A stretch of DNA of 64,000 nucleotides from Lachnospiraceae bacterium JLR.KK008 (GTDB lineage: Bacteria; Bacillota; Clostridia; Lachnospirales; Lachnospiraceae), in NCBI GenBank assembly GCA_037015955.1, contig CP143548.1, forward strand, positions 2,536,001 through 2,600,000. Direction: 5' to 3'. Shown here piece after piece: positions 9,459 through 17,322 of this stretch. Position 1 is the first letter of the stretch. Each line of letters starts with the position of its first letter. The translations under genes were made by a program, and so were the position numbers. A model generated the notes under the pieces. The model did not search any database. It was not told the origin of the DNA and worked only from the letters and a program-made list of their open reading frames with translations.

Positions 9459-10317
9459 TGGCGACCTCTACCAGATATTTCCCGTAGTTGCTTTTCATCA
9501 AAGGCTCTGCCAGTGCAAGAAGCTGCTCCCGGGAAATAAATTTGCGCCTGTATGCGATCTCTTCGATGCAGGAGATATACATACCCTGTCTCTTCTGCAC
9601 GGCTGCCACAAAATCAGAAGCGTCCAGAAGAGAATCATGATTTCCCGTATCGAGCCATGCAAACCCCCGGCCCAGCGTCTCCACATGCAGGGTGCCTCTC
9701 TTCAGATACTCGTTGTTGATACTCGTAATCTCGATCTCGCCCCGCGCGGAAGGTTTGACCTCTCTGGCGATCTCCACCACATCATTGTCATAGAAGTAGA
9801 GCCCCGGCACCGCATAATTGCTCTTTGGCTTCTCCGGTTTCTCCTCGATCGAAAGCGCCTTTCCGTTTTCATCGAACTCCACGACCCCGTATTCCCGCGG
9901 GTCCCGCACATAATAACCAAATATCGTAGCGCCTTTTTCCCGTTCAGCCGCCGCTTTCAACACACGCGAAAAGCTCTGTCCATAAAAAATATTGTCGCCA
10001 AGCACAAGCGCTGCGCTGTCTTTGCCGATAAAGTCCGCACCGATAATAAAGGCATCCGCCAGTCCTCTTGGCGTTTCCTGTATTGCATACTCAATACGCA
10101 TACCGAGCTGCTCTCCGGTGCCCAAAAGTTCCTCAAATACTTTGACGTCTCTCGGCGTGGAGATAATCAGAATATCCCGGATGCCAGCCAGCATCAGTGT
10201 AGACAGGGGATAATAGATCATTGGCTTATCATATACCGGCATGATCTGCTTGGAAATTGCCTTTGTCAACGGATACAGCCGGGTCCCCGACCCGCCCGCA
10301 AGAATAATACCTTTCAT
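9448..10317 (-). CDS. rfbA: glucose-1-phosphate thymidylyltransferase
   Basis: 289 residues, the standard length for RmlA. The N-terminal nucleotidyltransferase signature [11 protein letters not shown] (8-18) is followed by [25 protein letters not shown] and EEKPEKPKS are also present. It makes dTDP-glucose from dTTP and glucose-1-phosphate, the first step of the dTDP-rhamnose branch. A GGGAGGATAGACA leader places a good ribosome site before the ATG. Its 3' end encodes both its own stop and the start of the GH25 muramidase. It follows rfbB after 63 bp that can fold into a hairpin (10341-10370). Confidence 0.95.
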   Translation of the reverse strand: MKGIILAGGSGTRLYPLTKAISKQIMPVYDKPMIYYPLSTLMLAGIRDILIISTPRDVKVFEELLGTGEQLGMRIEYAIQETPRGLADAFIIGADFIGKDSAALVLGDNIFYGQSFSRVLKAAAEREKGATIFGYYVRDPREYGVVEFDENGKALSIEEKPEKPKSNYAVPGLYFYDNDVVEIAREVKPSARGEIEITSINNEYLKRGTLHVETLGRGFAWLDTGNHDSLLDASDFVAAVQKRQGMYISCIEEIAYRRKFISREQLLALAEPLMKSNYGKYLVEVANGL

Positions 10318-10340
10318 TGTCTATCCTCCCAACGTGCAGA

Positions 10341-10370
10341 AAGAAGGATTACTGTCTCATAACCCTTCTT
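10341..10370 (-). other. intercistronic hairpin between rfbB and rfbA
   Basis: Arms of 11 nt (10341-10351 and 10360-10370) pair with one mismatch around an 8-nt loop, in the 63-bp gap between rfbB and rfbA. No uridine run follows on the transcript, so it does not look like a full terminator. It could slow decay, process the mRNA or tune rfbA relative to rfbB. Confidence 0.4.
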
Positions 10371-10380
10371 CTCGCATTCT

Positions 10381-11463
10381 CTATTTTACATCATACATTT
10401 CATCATAATATTTCTGGTAATCGCCGCTTGTCACACGCTTCATCCAGTCTTCATGTTCAAAGAACCACTGGATCGTCAGCCGGATGCCTTCCCGGAACAT
10501 CGTCTCCGGCTCCCAGCCGATCTCATCCCTGATCTTATCCGGCGCAATCGCATACCGCCTGTCGTGTCCCTTGCGGTCCTCCACATACGTAATCAGGTCT
10601 TTGGACACCAGCGCTTTTCTCGAGTCGCTGTCTGGCAGCATTTCCTGCAGCGTCTCGATGATGATGTGGATGATCTCGATGTTCTGCTTCTCATTATGTC
10701 CGCCGATATTATACGTCTCAAACAGACGCCCTTTTTCCTGTACCATGTCGATGGCTTTGGCGTGGTCCTCCACATACAGCCAGTCGCGGACATTTTTTCC
10801 ATCCCCGTATACGGGGAGCTTTTTCCCGTGGAGCGCATTGTTGATAATCAGCGGTATCAGCTTCTCCGGGAACTGATACGGTCCGTAATTGTTGGAACAG
10901 TTCGTAATGTTCGCCGGAAACCGATAGGTGTCCATATAGGCTTTCACGAGCATGTCCGAAGAGGCTTTGCTCGCGGAATAAGGGCTGTGAGGCGCATAGG
11001 GTGTCGTCTCATAGAAATAGCCGCCATCCTCTTCCAGAGAACCGTAGACCTCATCCGTAGACACATGCAGGAAGCGTTTTCCTTCCCGGAAACTGCCGTC
11101 CGGCAACTCCCAGGCCTCCTTCGCACAGTTAAGCATTACAGCCGTGCCAAGCACATTGGTCTGCACGAACACTTCCGGGTTTTTGATACTTCTGTCCACG
11201 TGACTTTCCGCCGCGAAATGAACGACTCTGTCGATGTCATTTTCCGCAAAGATTTTGGAAATGGCCTCTTTGTCGCAAATATCCGCCCTGACAAACGTGT
11301 AATTGTCCCGTGACTCCAGCTCTTTCAGATTTTCCAGATTGCCCGCATAGGTGAGTGCGTCCACATTGATGATACGGATCTCATTGTCGTACTTCCGAAA
11401 CATATAATGAATATAATTTGAGCCAATGAAGCCCGCACCACCTGTTACCAAATACGTTCTCAT
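10381..11463 (-). CDS. rfbB: dTDP-glucose 4,6-dehydratase
   Basis: 360 residues, an extended SDR enzyme. The NAD-binding motif GGAGFIG is at 8-14; the catalytic set is S/T-D-E at 135-138 (VSTDEVYG) and Y162/K166 (YSASK). It converts dTDP-glucose to dTDP-4-keto-6-deoxyglucose. CAGGAGGACAAAC precedes the ATG. It is the first gene of the run of minus-strand genes that continues to the left window edge. I could not find a convincing promoter in the 105 bp before it, so it may be reached by read-through from the 11569-14535 gene or use a weak promoter. Confidence 0.95.
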   Translation of the reverse strand: MRTYLVTGGAGFIGSNYIHYMFRKYDNEIRIINVDALTYAGNLENLKELESRDNYTFVRADICDKEAISKIFAENDIDRVVHFAAESHVDRSIKNPEVFVQTNVLGTAVMLNCAKEAWELPDGSFREGKRFLHVSTDEVYGSLEEDGGYFYETTPYAPHSPYSASKASSDMLVKAYMDTYRFPANITNCSNNYGPYQFPEKLIPLIINNALHGKKLPVYGDGKNVRDWLYVEDHAKAIDMVQEKGRLFETYNIGGHNEKQNIEIIHIIIETLQEMLPDSDSRKALVSKDLITYVEDRKGHDRRYAIAPDKIRDEIGWEPETMFREGIRLTIQWFFEHEDWMKRVTSGDYQKYYDEMYDVK

Positions 11464-11568
11464 GTTTGTCCTCCTGTGACGCCGCGACGCGCCAGTTTTA
11501 CTTTTTACACACTATTTCATGTCTTTTCATACAAGGGCAACAACCCGAAAAATGTTCCGCTTTCCACA

Positions 11569-14535
11569 TTAACCCATATAGCTGAGATTCATATCCACAT
11601 TTCCGCTGATTCCGCTTACCTTTCCTTTGGACGTATACTGCCACATATCATATCTCGTGGCTTTATAAGTCGGCGCCGCCGCATACTGTGCCAGCCAGAT
11701 CTTGTAACCGCTGAGAGAAGCAGTATTCATCTTGCTCTCAAACCATGTCTTATTGGCATAGATACCCGCCGTATAGCCGCCGTTCTGGATCGTCCTGCAA
11801 AAGGCATTGACGACTGCGGTCCTTGTATTTCTGTCCAGTCCGTCCGCGCGTCCTCCGCTCGATTCCACATCGATAAAGACCGGATAGGAGAGCTTATGCC
11901 CTTTGATCAAGTTGAGCACCATGGATGCTTCCTCTACCGCCTCAACTTCGTTGACAGCCTGTGTGAAGAAATATACGCCGACTTTGATGCCGGCCGCCGC
12001 CGCACCCTGGATATTGGCCTTGAATTTCGGGTCCTGGATGAGTGCGCCCGTGGAAGAACCACGGTATCCGCAGCGAATGATCACATAATTGACGCCGGAA
12101 TTTTTTACCGCTGTCCAGTCGATCGTGCCATTCCATTTAGATACGTCAATACCCATTATACCAGAACTGGAATTTGTTGCCAATGCTCCGTCGCTGCCAA
12201 ATACATATTTGGCACCCTGAATGATCTGTTCTCCTGTGACAGGATTGCCGTTTTTGTCATAATAATACGTCTTGCCGTCGATCGTCTGCCATCCTGTATA
12301 TTTATATTTTACATTTTCCAGTTTTTTATAAAATTTATCCGCTGTATAATAGTCTGCCAGAACAGCCTCTACATATTCACCTTTTTTGTTTTTAATGTAA
12401 AGCTGGTTTCCGTCCTTGTCCTTTAACTTCGCTGTCGTATCTTTTTTCGGATTTAAAGTGACCGTCAGCTTGCAGGTCGCCGTCGCCGACGCTCCGCCGG
12501 CATCTTTGGCCGTCACGGTAAGAACCGCCTCTCCGGCCTCCAGACCGGTGACTGTCGCTTTTTCCGCATTGCTCTCCACCTTGGCGATCTCTTTTTTATC
12601 GACCGCAAAACTATAGGTGACAGCCCCATTCGCATTTGTTGCCGTAGCTTTCAGTTCCTTTGTATTTTCCGTATATAATTTTACACTTTCCGTATCCAGT
12701 GTAACAGTCAATGCGCTGGCCTTTGTGACCGTGACTTTGCACACGGCGCTCACATTGCTGTCCTCTGCGGAGACAGCCTTAACGACAGCCGTTCCTTCTG
12801 CCACCGCCGTCACTTTACCGTTTTCCACTTTGACAATCTTGTCGTTGTCACTGGACCAGTTTACGGTGCCTTTTGATGTTGTCGCCGTCAGAGTCGCCGT
12901 GCTTCCGACCGGGATTGACAATTCATTCTGGTTCAGCGTCACTGTGACCGCATCCTTTTTGACTGTAATGCTGCAAGTCGCTTTGACATTACTGTCCTTT
13001 GCGGAGATAGCGCTGATCGTCACCGTGCCCTCTTTTAATCCGGTCACTTTGCCGGAGCCGTCCACCGTAGCGACTGCCTTATCGCTGCTGCTCCAGTTGA
13101 CGCCTTTGTCCCCGTCAGAGAGATTTTCTCCCTCTACTTTTGCAGAAAGAGCTACCGAACCGCCAATCTTGATCTCCGATGCCCCGGAGATCGTCACTGC
13201 CGTCACTTTCGCCGCAGGTTTTTCCGGCTCCGCCGGTTTCTCCGGTTCTGCCGGCTTTTCCGGATCTTTCGGTTTCTCCGCTGGTTTTTCCGGTTCCGTT
13301 GGTTTCTCTGCCGGTTTTTCCGGTTCCGTCGGTTTCTCTGCCGGCTTTTCCGGTTCTGTCGGTTTCTCCGGCTCTGCCGGTTCCGTTGGCTCCGTCTCTT
13401 CCGGCGGCATCTCAGTCTCTTTTGACTGGTCGCTGCCTGTGACTTCGTCCCCGCCTTCCAGTGTCATTGCCCGAAACAGGCTTCTTCCTCTCACGGATGC
13501 GGAAGGATCCGGTATATCCTTCTTGTCGATCTCTTCATATTCCGCGCCGCTTCCCTCTGTCCCGTCGCTGCCGATCGCCGTTTTGGTAGACTCCACCCAC
13601 TCCACGGTATCTTTCAGCGCCGGTGCGGACTCCGGCTCCTGCACGGCCGTATCTTCCTTGGCCACATTAATCTGAGCCTCTGTCTTGATCTCATCCGCCA
13701 CGTCGATCTGCTTATATTCAATCTTATCTTTTACCGTAACGCTGACGGGCGCTGTCGAATACTTGTAACCGTCCAGACCGTCCGTCTCCACAATCGCCAC
13801 TTCATATTTCCCCGGCGTCAGTTCCGTCTTATAGATAATACCGTCTTTGTCATCATCCTCATAGGTGACGGTCTTGCCGTCCGGGCCTTTGACGCTGGCC
13901 TGGAACTTGATGCCGGAGATCAGTTTGCCGCCGGCACGGTTCATAAACTTGATCTTTAAGTCTCTCTGTACGGAAGTGAGATTGAGCAGCACTTCGTTTT
14001 CCACTGCCTCTTCTTCCGTCTCCTCTTCGGTCTCTTCTGTTTCCTCTGTCTCTTCGAGCATCTCCGAATTCATGGCTGCCACTTCCGCATCCGTTACGGC
14101 GATCAGACCACTCTCTCCGGTCAGACTGACTGCCCCCAGATCTTCTCCCAGCTCCGCAAAAGCCGCTACCTGATCGTCCATGCTCTTCGCCGACACATAA
14201 ACGCTTCCCGTAATGATCGCCATCACAAGTACGATCACCCCTGTGGAGACAATAATCCTGTCCCCTGCGCTCATCTCAGCTGCAGTCCCACAGATATTTT
14301 CCCAGAACAGCATCAGGAAATTTTCTTTTTTCCGTCTTTTCTTTTTCGATGCGGCTGCACTGCTTTTCTTCGCACGTGGCGCTTTCTCAGACGTCATTTT
14401 TGCCGTCCTGGTTCTCTTCCCCTCATCCCGGTGCCCGGCATCATACTTCGCTTTGGATTTCTTTTTATCTTTTGTATGTTTATCGAGCTCTAACTCGTCC
14501 AAAAAATCTAATTCATCGTCAAAATCTTTTCTCAT
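11569..14535 (-). CDS. large membrane-anchored surface protein: Pro-rich stalk, Big_2 domains, GH25 muramidase
   Basis: I place the start at the ATG at 14535 (988 aa), downstream of GGGAGGAG, rather than at an upstream TTG too close to the predicted transcription start. Order: a basic cytoplasmic tail (about 1-90), one membrane segment (94-116), an acidic Glu/Thr stretch (160-178), a beta-sandwich domain like that of the 420-aa GH25 protein (185-275), a Pro-Glu-Lys repeat stalk (380-441), three bacterial Ig-like Big_2 domains (about 444-700), a cell-wall-binding-like repeat (745-785, GWQTIDGKTYYYDKNG) and GH25 (795-988). Catalytic D797, D889 and E891 are present. It should span the wall and cut peptidoglycan glycan strands. 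It has its own strong promoter. Nothing suggests a phage origin: no holin or phage genes are nearby. Confidence 0.88.
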   Translation of the reverse strand: MRKDFDDELDFLDELELDKHTKDKKKSKAKYDAGHRDEGKRTRTAKMTSEKAPRAKKSSAAASKKKRRKKENFLMLFWENICGTAAEMSAGDRIIVSTGVIVLVMAIITGSVYVSAKSMDDQVAAFAELGEDLGAVSLTGESGLIAVTDAEVAAMNSEMLEETEETEETEEETEEEAVENEVLLNLTSVQRDLKIKFMNRAGGKLISGIKFQASVKGPDGKTVTYEDDDKDGIIYKTELTPGKYEVAIVETDGLDGYKYSTAPVSVTVKDKIEYKQIDVADEIKTEAQINVAKEDTAVQEPESAPALKDTVEWVESTKTAIGSDGTEGSGAEYEEIDKKDIPDPSASVRGRSLFRAMTLEGGDEVTGSDQSKETEMPPEETEPTEPAEPEKPTEPEKPAEKPTEPEKPAEKPTEPEKPAEKPKDPEKPAEPEKPAEPEKPAAKVTAVTISGASEIKIGGSVALSAKVEGENLSDGDKGVNWSSSDKAVATVDGSGKVTGLKEGTVTISAISAKDSNVKATCSITVKKDAVTVTLNQNELSIPVGSTATLTATTSKGTVNWSSDNDKIVKVENGKVTAVAEGTAVVKAVSAEDSNVSAVCKVTVTKASALTVTLDTESVKLYTENTKELKATATNANGAVTYSFAVDKKEIAKVESNAEKATVTGLEAGEAVLTVTAKDAGGASATATCKLTVTLNPKKDTTAKLKDKDGNQLYIKNKKGEYVEAVLADYYTADKFYKKLENVKYKYTGWQTIDGKTYYYDKNGNPVTGEQIIQGAKYVFGSDGALATNSSSGIMGIDVSKWNGTIDWTAVKNSGVNYVIIRCGYRGSSTGALIQDPKFKANIQGAAAAGIKVGVYFFTQAVNEVEAVEEASMVLNLIKGHKLSYPVFIDVESSGGRADGLDRNTRTAVVNAFCRTIQNGGYTAGIYANKTWFESKMNTASLSGYKIWLAQYAAAPTYKATRYDMWQYTSKGKVSGISGNVDMNLSYMG
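13210..13401 (-). repeat. in-frame Pro-Glu-Lys repeat coding tract
   Basis: About 64 codons encode repeated EPEKPAE/EKPTEP units in the wall-spanning stalk of the large GH25 protein. The DNA repeats (TTTTCCGG-type units with the variants GCCGGC and TCCGTC) are near-identical, so slippage could change the stalk length. Confidence 0.8.
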
Positions 14536-14589
14536 TTTGGCTTTTTCTCTCTCCTCCCTTTTTTTGTAATTGCTTAACAATTCTGCAAC

Positions 14590-14618
14590 ATTATAACATC
14601 ACATAATTGATACTTCAA
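14590..14618 (-). promoter_or_regulatory. sigma-A-type promoter for the large GH25 gene
   Basis: Read on the minus strand: TTGAAG, 17-nt spacer, TATAAT, with a TG one base before the -10 (extended -10). Expected transcription start is near 14583, giving a leader of about 48 nt that carries GGGAGGAG before the ATG at 14535. Confidence 0.75.
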
Positions 14619-14696
14619 GAAAAATCGAACCTTTCCACCAATTCCCACCCTTCTTCGACAAAGCAGGAAAAGTTGCATCCACACTGCCGGACACAG

Positions 14697-14741
14697 AAAA
14701 AACCACCGTACAGAACTGCCACTCCCTTCCTGTGCGGTGGT
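14697..14741 (-). terminator. rho-independent terminator after the hemerythrin-receiver gene
   Basis: Arms 14702-14713 and 14730-14741 form a 12-bp stem with a single G-T type exception, a 16-nt loop, and six T residues follow on the minus-strand transcript (14697-14702). It lies 50 nt after the stop of the gene ending at 14791 and separates it from the promoter of the large GH25 gene. Confidence 0.85.
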
Positions 14742-14790
14742 ATCTTATATGACAAATATGTTACAAAATATTTCATGCCCTAATATCAGT

Positions 14791-16188
14791 CTAGTTGCCT
14801 TCCATGCCGCTTTCTTCATTGGAAGCCTTATGCAGACTGCCGTCCTTTTTAATAAAAAAGTCGTCGATATTCTTCTTGATCTCCTCATGCGGCATACTCT
14901 TCAGGAGATACCCCGCCGGCTTGAGCGCGATCAGCTTACTGAGCCTCTCTTTGTCAACCGTACCCGACAGAAAAATAACGGGAACGTCAGCCATACCGAT
15001 TTCCGAACGAATCATCTTCAGTAGCTGTCCGCCGTCGCAGTCCGGCATGTTATAGTCGAGCAGCACAAGATCCGGCCGCTCCAGCACCAGGCATCGGATC
15101 GCAGATACCCCGGACTGTGCAAGCGTGACTTGATAATCATTCTGAAGCAGTCCTTTCAGCAGCTGACGGATCGTCTCGGAATCGTCAACGACAAGCACTT
15201 TCTTTTTTCTGATCTTTTTCTCCTGCGCAGTTTTCTGCAGATATTTTGATACTTCTTTGACCGCATTGTCCGCCTGAATGGTAACGCCTTCTTTTTTCCG
15301 TGCCATATGCGGCGTCATGGAACAGTACGCAAAATATCCGACTCCCGTATTGAATAAGAGACTGTGCTGCGGAAGCTGTCTCTCAAACATTTTTTCGAAT
15401 TGTTCGTAAGTCAGCAGGTTTTCACTCTGCAATTTATAACATTCCTCCGATGGAAACTGCTCAATGATACATTCCACAAACTGTCTCGCCGTATATCTCA
15501 CGGCGTTCATCACCGTAACGCTCAATTTATTTGACTGCTCGCCCATAATTTTCCCGACCGTCTCAAGCAGCAGCTTTTCTTCAAATATCAGGACCACGTC
15601 CCGCTGCCTTCCCTGATCACTGTCATATGTGAGCCGGTAGTAGATCCCTTTGCCAAACTTCTCACCGCCGTAACACTCGGTGACAAGCCGGGCTTCCAGC
15701 TGGAACATGCTCTCCAGAAGACGGAGGATCACCTGCTTGACCGCCATCTGCTCATCCGCCGGCAGAAGATTTGTCCATTTACTGACCTTGCCTCCTGCGA
15801 TCGCCTGATCTTCCGTCAAAGTGTGTCCGATCAGCCATCCGGCGCAAACCCCCATAAAATGATCGATCGCCTCCTTGGAGTACCTGCTCCTTTGCAGCTC
15901 CTTTTCAAGAGCCGGGATTGTCCACAGACGAAAATCTTCATGAAGACGCTTGTGTGTCTCAAACCCTTCATAAGAGATGGACGCCATGTAGGCCTCTTCC
16001 TCCGCAAAATGTTTCATCGCATGATCTTTAAAATATTTGATCCCTTCCTGACAGACCCAGGGCCTCTTGTCCTCGTGTTCGGCATAAGTAAACAACTTGT
16101 TTACGATGCCGAAAAGTTTCTGGTGTTCTTTGTCAATAAATTTCACTCCGATATTAAATCGGTCTTCCCATACCAGTTGATTCCCCAT
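14791..16188 (-). CDS. bacteriohemerythrin - CheX-like - response-regulator receiver fusion
   Basis: The start is the ATG at 16188 because AAGGAGG lies 5 nt upstream; an ORF extension of 13 codons lacks such a site. 465 residues. Residues 5-130 are a hemerythrin-like domain with candidate di-iron ligands H22, H56/H60, E64, H79, H83, H122 and D127 (MKHFAEEEAYM, ETHKRLH, GHTLTED). Residues 175-300 resemble a CheX/CheC-type phosphatase fold (LLLETVGKIMGEQSNKLS), which is a weaker call. Residues 328-450 are a receiver domain: D335/D336, phospho-acceptor D378 (VLLDYNMPD), S408 and K430. There is no DNA-binding output. The protein probably links oxygen or redox sensing to phospho-signalling, perhaps chemotaxis or stress. 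It has its own terminator and is functionally separate from the glycan genes around it. Confidence 0.85.
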   Translation of the reverse strand: MGNQLVWEDRFNIGVKFIDKEHQKLFGIVNKLFTYAEHEDKRPWVCQEGIKYFKDHAMKHFAEEEAYMASISYEGFETHKRLHEDFRLWTIPALEKELQRSRYSKEAIDHFMGVCAGWLIGHTLTEDQAIAGGKVSKWTNLLPADEQMAVKQVILRLLESMFQLEARLVTECYGGEKFGKGIYYRLTYDSDQGRQRDVVLIFEEKLLLETVGKIMGEQSNKLSVTVMNAVRYTARQFVECIIEQFPSEECYKLQSENLLTYEQFEKMFERQLPQHSLLFNTGVGYFAYCSMTPHMARKKEGVTIQADNAVKEVSKYLQKTAQEKKIRKKKVLVVDDSETIRQLLKGLLQNDYQVTLAQSGVSAIRCLVLERPDLVLLDYNMPDCDGGQLLKMIRSEIGMADVPVIFLSGTVDKERLSKLIALKPAGYLLKSMPHEEIKKNIDDFFIKKDGSLHKASNEESGMEGN

Positions 16189-16436
16189 ACAATCCTCCTT
16201 GATCACGATGCCGCCAATATGCCGCATTATTTAAAAATTTTATATCAAATTTTGTCGATTTTTAATATAATATGTAGTTTTTGCAAAAAAGAACCTGCCT
16301 CACTCTCAAAAAAACGCATTTTTTATAAAGTAGTCAGATCTTCGTCCCATATAATATATACTATAAATATAGAAGATTTGCAACAATATTTGGAAGACTT
16401 AGCCATCCTGGAGATAAAATGAAATCGATAACACAT
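16189..16436. other. AT-rich intergenic region, no gene recognised
   Basis: About 250 bp of AT-rich sequence between the hemerythrin fusion and the small transporter pair. A weak minus-strand promoter can be read (TTGCAA, 17 nt, TATATA, around 16355-16385), which would give a long leader for the hemerythrin gene. No convincing short gene, RNA family or terminator was seen. Confidence 0.5.
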
Positions 16437-16772
16437 TTACAGGTAGAATACGACCATCCCGGTCAGAATGCACAGCGTACCGGCCACTTTCTTTTTTGTC
16501 ATTTTTTCCCCAAAAAAGATCCTACTCAACACGAGCACCATCACATATCCAAGCGATTCAATGACCGGCCCGTTCTTGTAATCCATCTGCCGAAACGCCA
16601 AAACCGTGAGAAACATAGAGAGAAACAGCATCCCATATCCTGCAATCACATAAGGATTCACGTATTCCCGCCAGAAAGAATCATACGTTTTCATTGCGCT
16701 TTTTTTCAAAAGCAGCTGTGACGCGGAAGCAACAGCCACCGACAAAAGATAGAGCTGAAAATAGGGATTCAT
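16437..16772 (-). CDS. small four-helix DMT/SMR-type membrane protein, second half of a pair
   Basis: 111 residues with about four hydrophobic segments and almost no soluble part, the size of EmrE or ArnF. Conserved-looking features include SQLLLKKSAM in the first helix region and a late GTLCILTGMVVF helix. AAGGAGGAGAACGT precedes the ATG. Its ATG overlaps the stop of the 124-aa partner by 4 bp, so the two are made together and may form a heterodimer as ArnE/ArnF do. ArnE/ArnF flip undecaprenyl-phosphate-aminoarabinose. Given the glycan neighbourhood and the GtrII-like gene next door, flipping of a lipid-linked sugar is a better guess than drug efflux, but this is inference. Confidence 0.75.
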   Translation of the reverse strand: MNPYFQLYLLSVAVASASQLLLKKSAMKTYDSFWREYVNPYVIAGYGMLFLSMFLTVLAFRQMDYKNGPVIESLGYVMVLVLSRIFFGEKMTKKKVAGTLCILTGMVVFYL

Positions 16773-17143
16773 ACGTTCTCCTCCTTCAAATCGAGATTGA
16801 CGATCACCGTGCCTGCGATGACGAGCAGGACACCGGCCACGTTGCTGACCGTGATCTCGTCATGAAAGATCAGTACTGCCCACACCATCGACCAGACGAG
16901 CACCATCGCCCTGTTCGCGTAGGCGGCAGACAGTTCAAACCGTTTGATGACCTGCTGCCAGAGTATGGCATAGACACCGAGTATCACGATCTCGGTCCCG
17001 TAAAACAGGCAGAACCGCCATGAAAAAAGCGGCTGCGCAGCAGCCAGCTTGGCCGCAATACTGGAACCTGTATAGATCATAATCACGATCTGCAAAAACA
17101 GAATGTCTTTGATCGTGATGCCTTTTTTCTTTTTCTCTTTCAC
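16769..17143 (-). CDS. small four-helix DMT/SMR-type membrane protein, first half of a pair
   Basis: I place the start at GTG 17143 (124 aa) because AGGAGG lies 7 nt upstream; the longer reading would need a TTG with no such site. A Lys-rich start is followed by about four membrane helices (KDILFLQIVIMIYTGSS, WRFCLFYGTEIVILGVYAIL, WSMVWAVLIF, VAGVLLVIAGTVIV), the EamA/SMR half-transporter pattern. It has its own promoter, divergent from the GtrII-like gene. With the next gene it makes a two-subunit transporter of the ArnEF/EmrE class. The substrate is unknown. Confidence 0.75.
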   Translation of the reverse strand: MKEKKKKGITIKDILFLQIVIMIYTGSSIAAKLAAAQPLFSWRFCLFYGTEIVILGVYAILWQQVIKRFELSAAYANRAMVLVWSMVWAVLIFHDEITVSNVAGVLLVIAGTVIVNLDLKEENV

Positions 17144-17200
17144 GCATCTTCCTCCTCTTATCCGTCCGGGCAAACAGCCGCCGGGAAATCGTTCTCTTTA

Positions 17201-17229
17201 ACTGTACACAGAAACCGCCTGAAAATCAA
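17201..17229 (-). promoter_or_regulatory. promoter for the paired small transporters
   Basis: On the minus strand: TTGATT, 17-nt spacer, TACAGT; predicted start near 17194, about 50 nt before the GTG at 17143. It lies back to back with the plus promoter at 17254-17282. Confidence 0.6.
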
Positions 17230-17253
17230 CTTTTGACTTTATAGATTCTTAAA

Positions 17254-17282
17254 TTGATAATAAATGGCAAATGTAATATAAT
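17254..17282 (+). promoter_or_regulatory. strong sigma-A promoter for the GtrII-like gene
   Basis: TTGATA, exactly 17 nt, TATAAT; predicted start near 17289, followed by AGGAGGT (about 17308) and the ATG at 17323. One of the best promoter matches in the window. Confidence 0.85.
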
Positions 17283-17322
17283 AAGCCAATAAGAATTTGC
17301 GTGTGCAGGAGGTCGCCATATC

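Noticed and set aside
10341-10370. Hairpin between rfbB and rfbA considered as a terminator
   Set aside because: It lacks a U-run and rfbA needs transcription through it, as no promoter is visible after it; kept only as a structural element.
12617-13675. Plus-strand frame of 352 codons rich in Ser/Val opposite the Big_2 protein
   Set aside because: The Ser/Gly/Phe repeats are the complement of the Pro-Glu-Lys repeats; no start signals and no family features.
11569-14535. GH25/Big_2 protein considered as phage endolysin
   Set aside because: It has a membrane anchor, a wall-spanning stalk and its own promoter; no holin or other phage genes are nearby.
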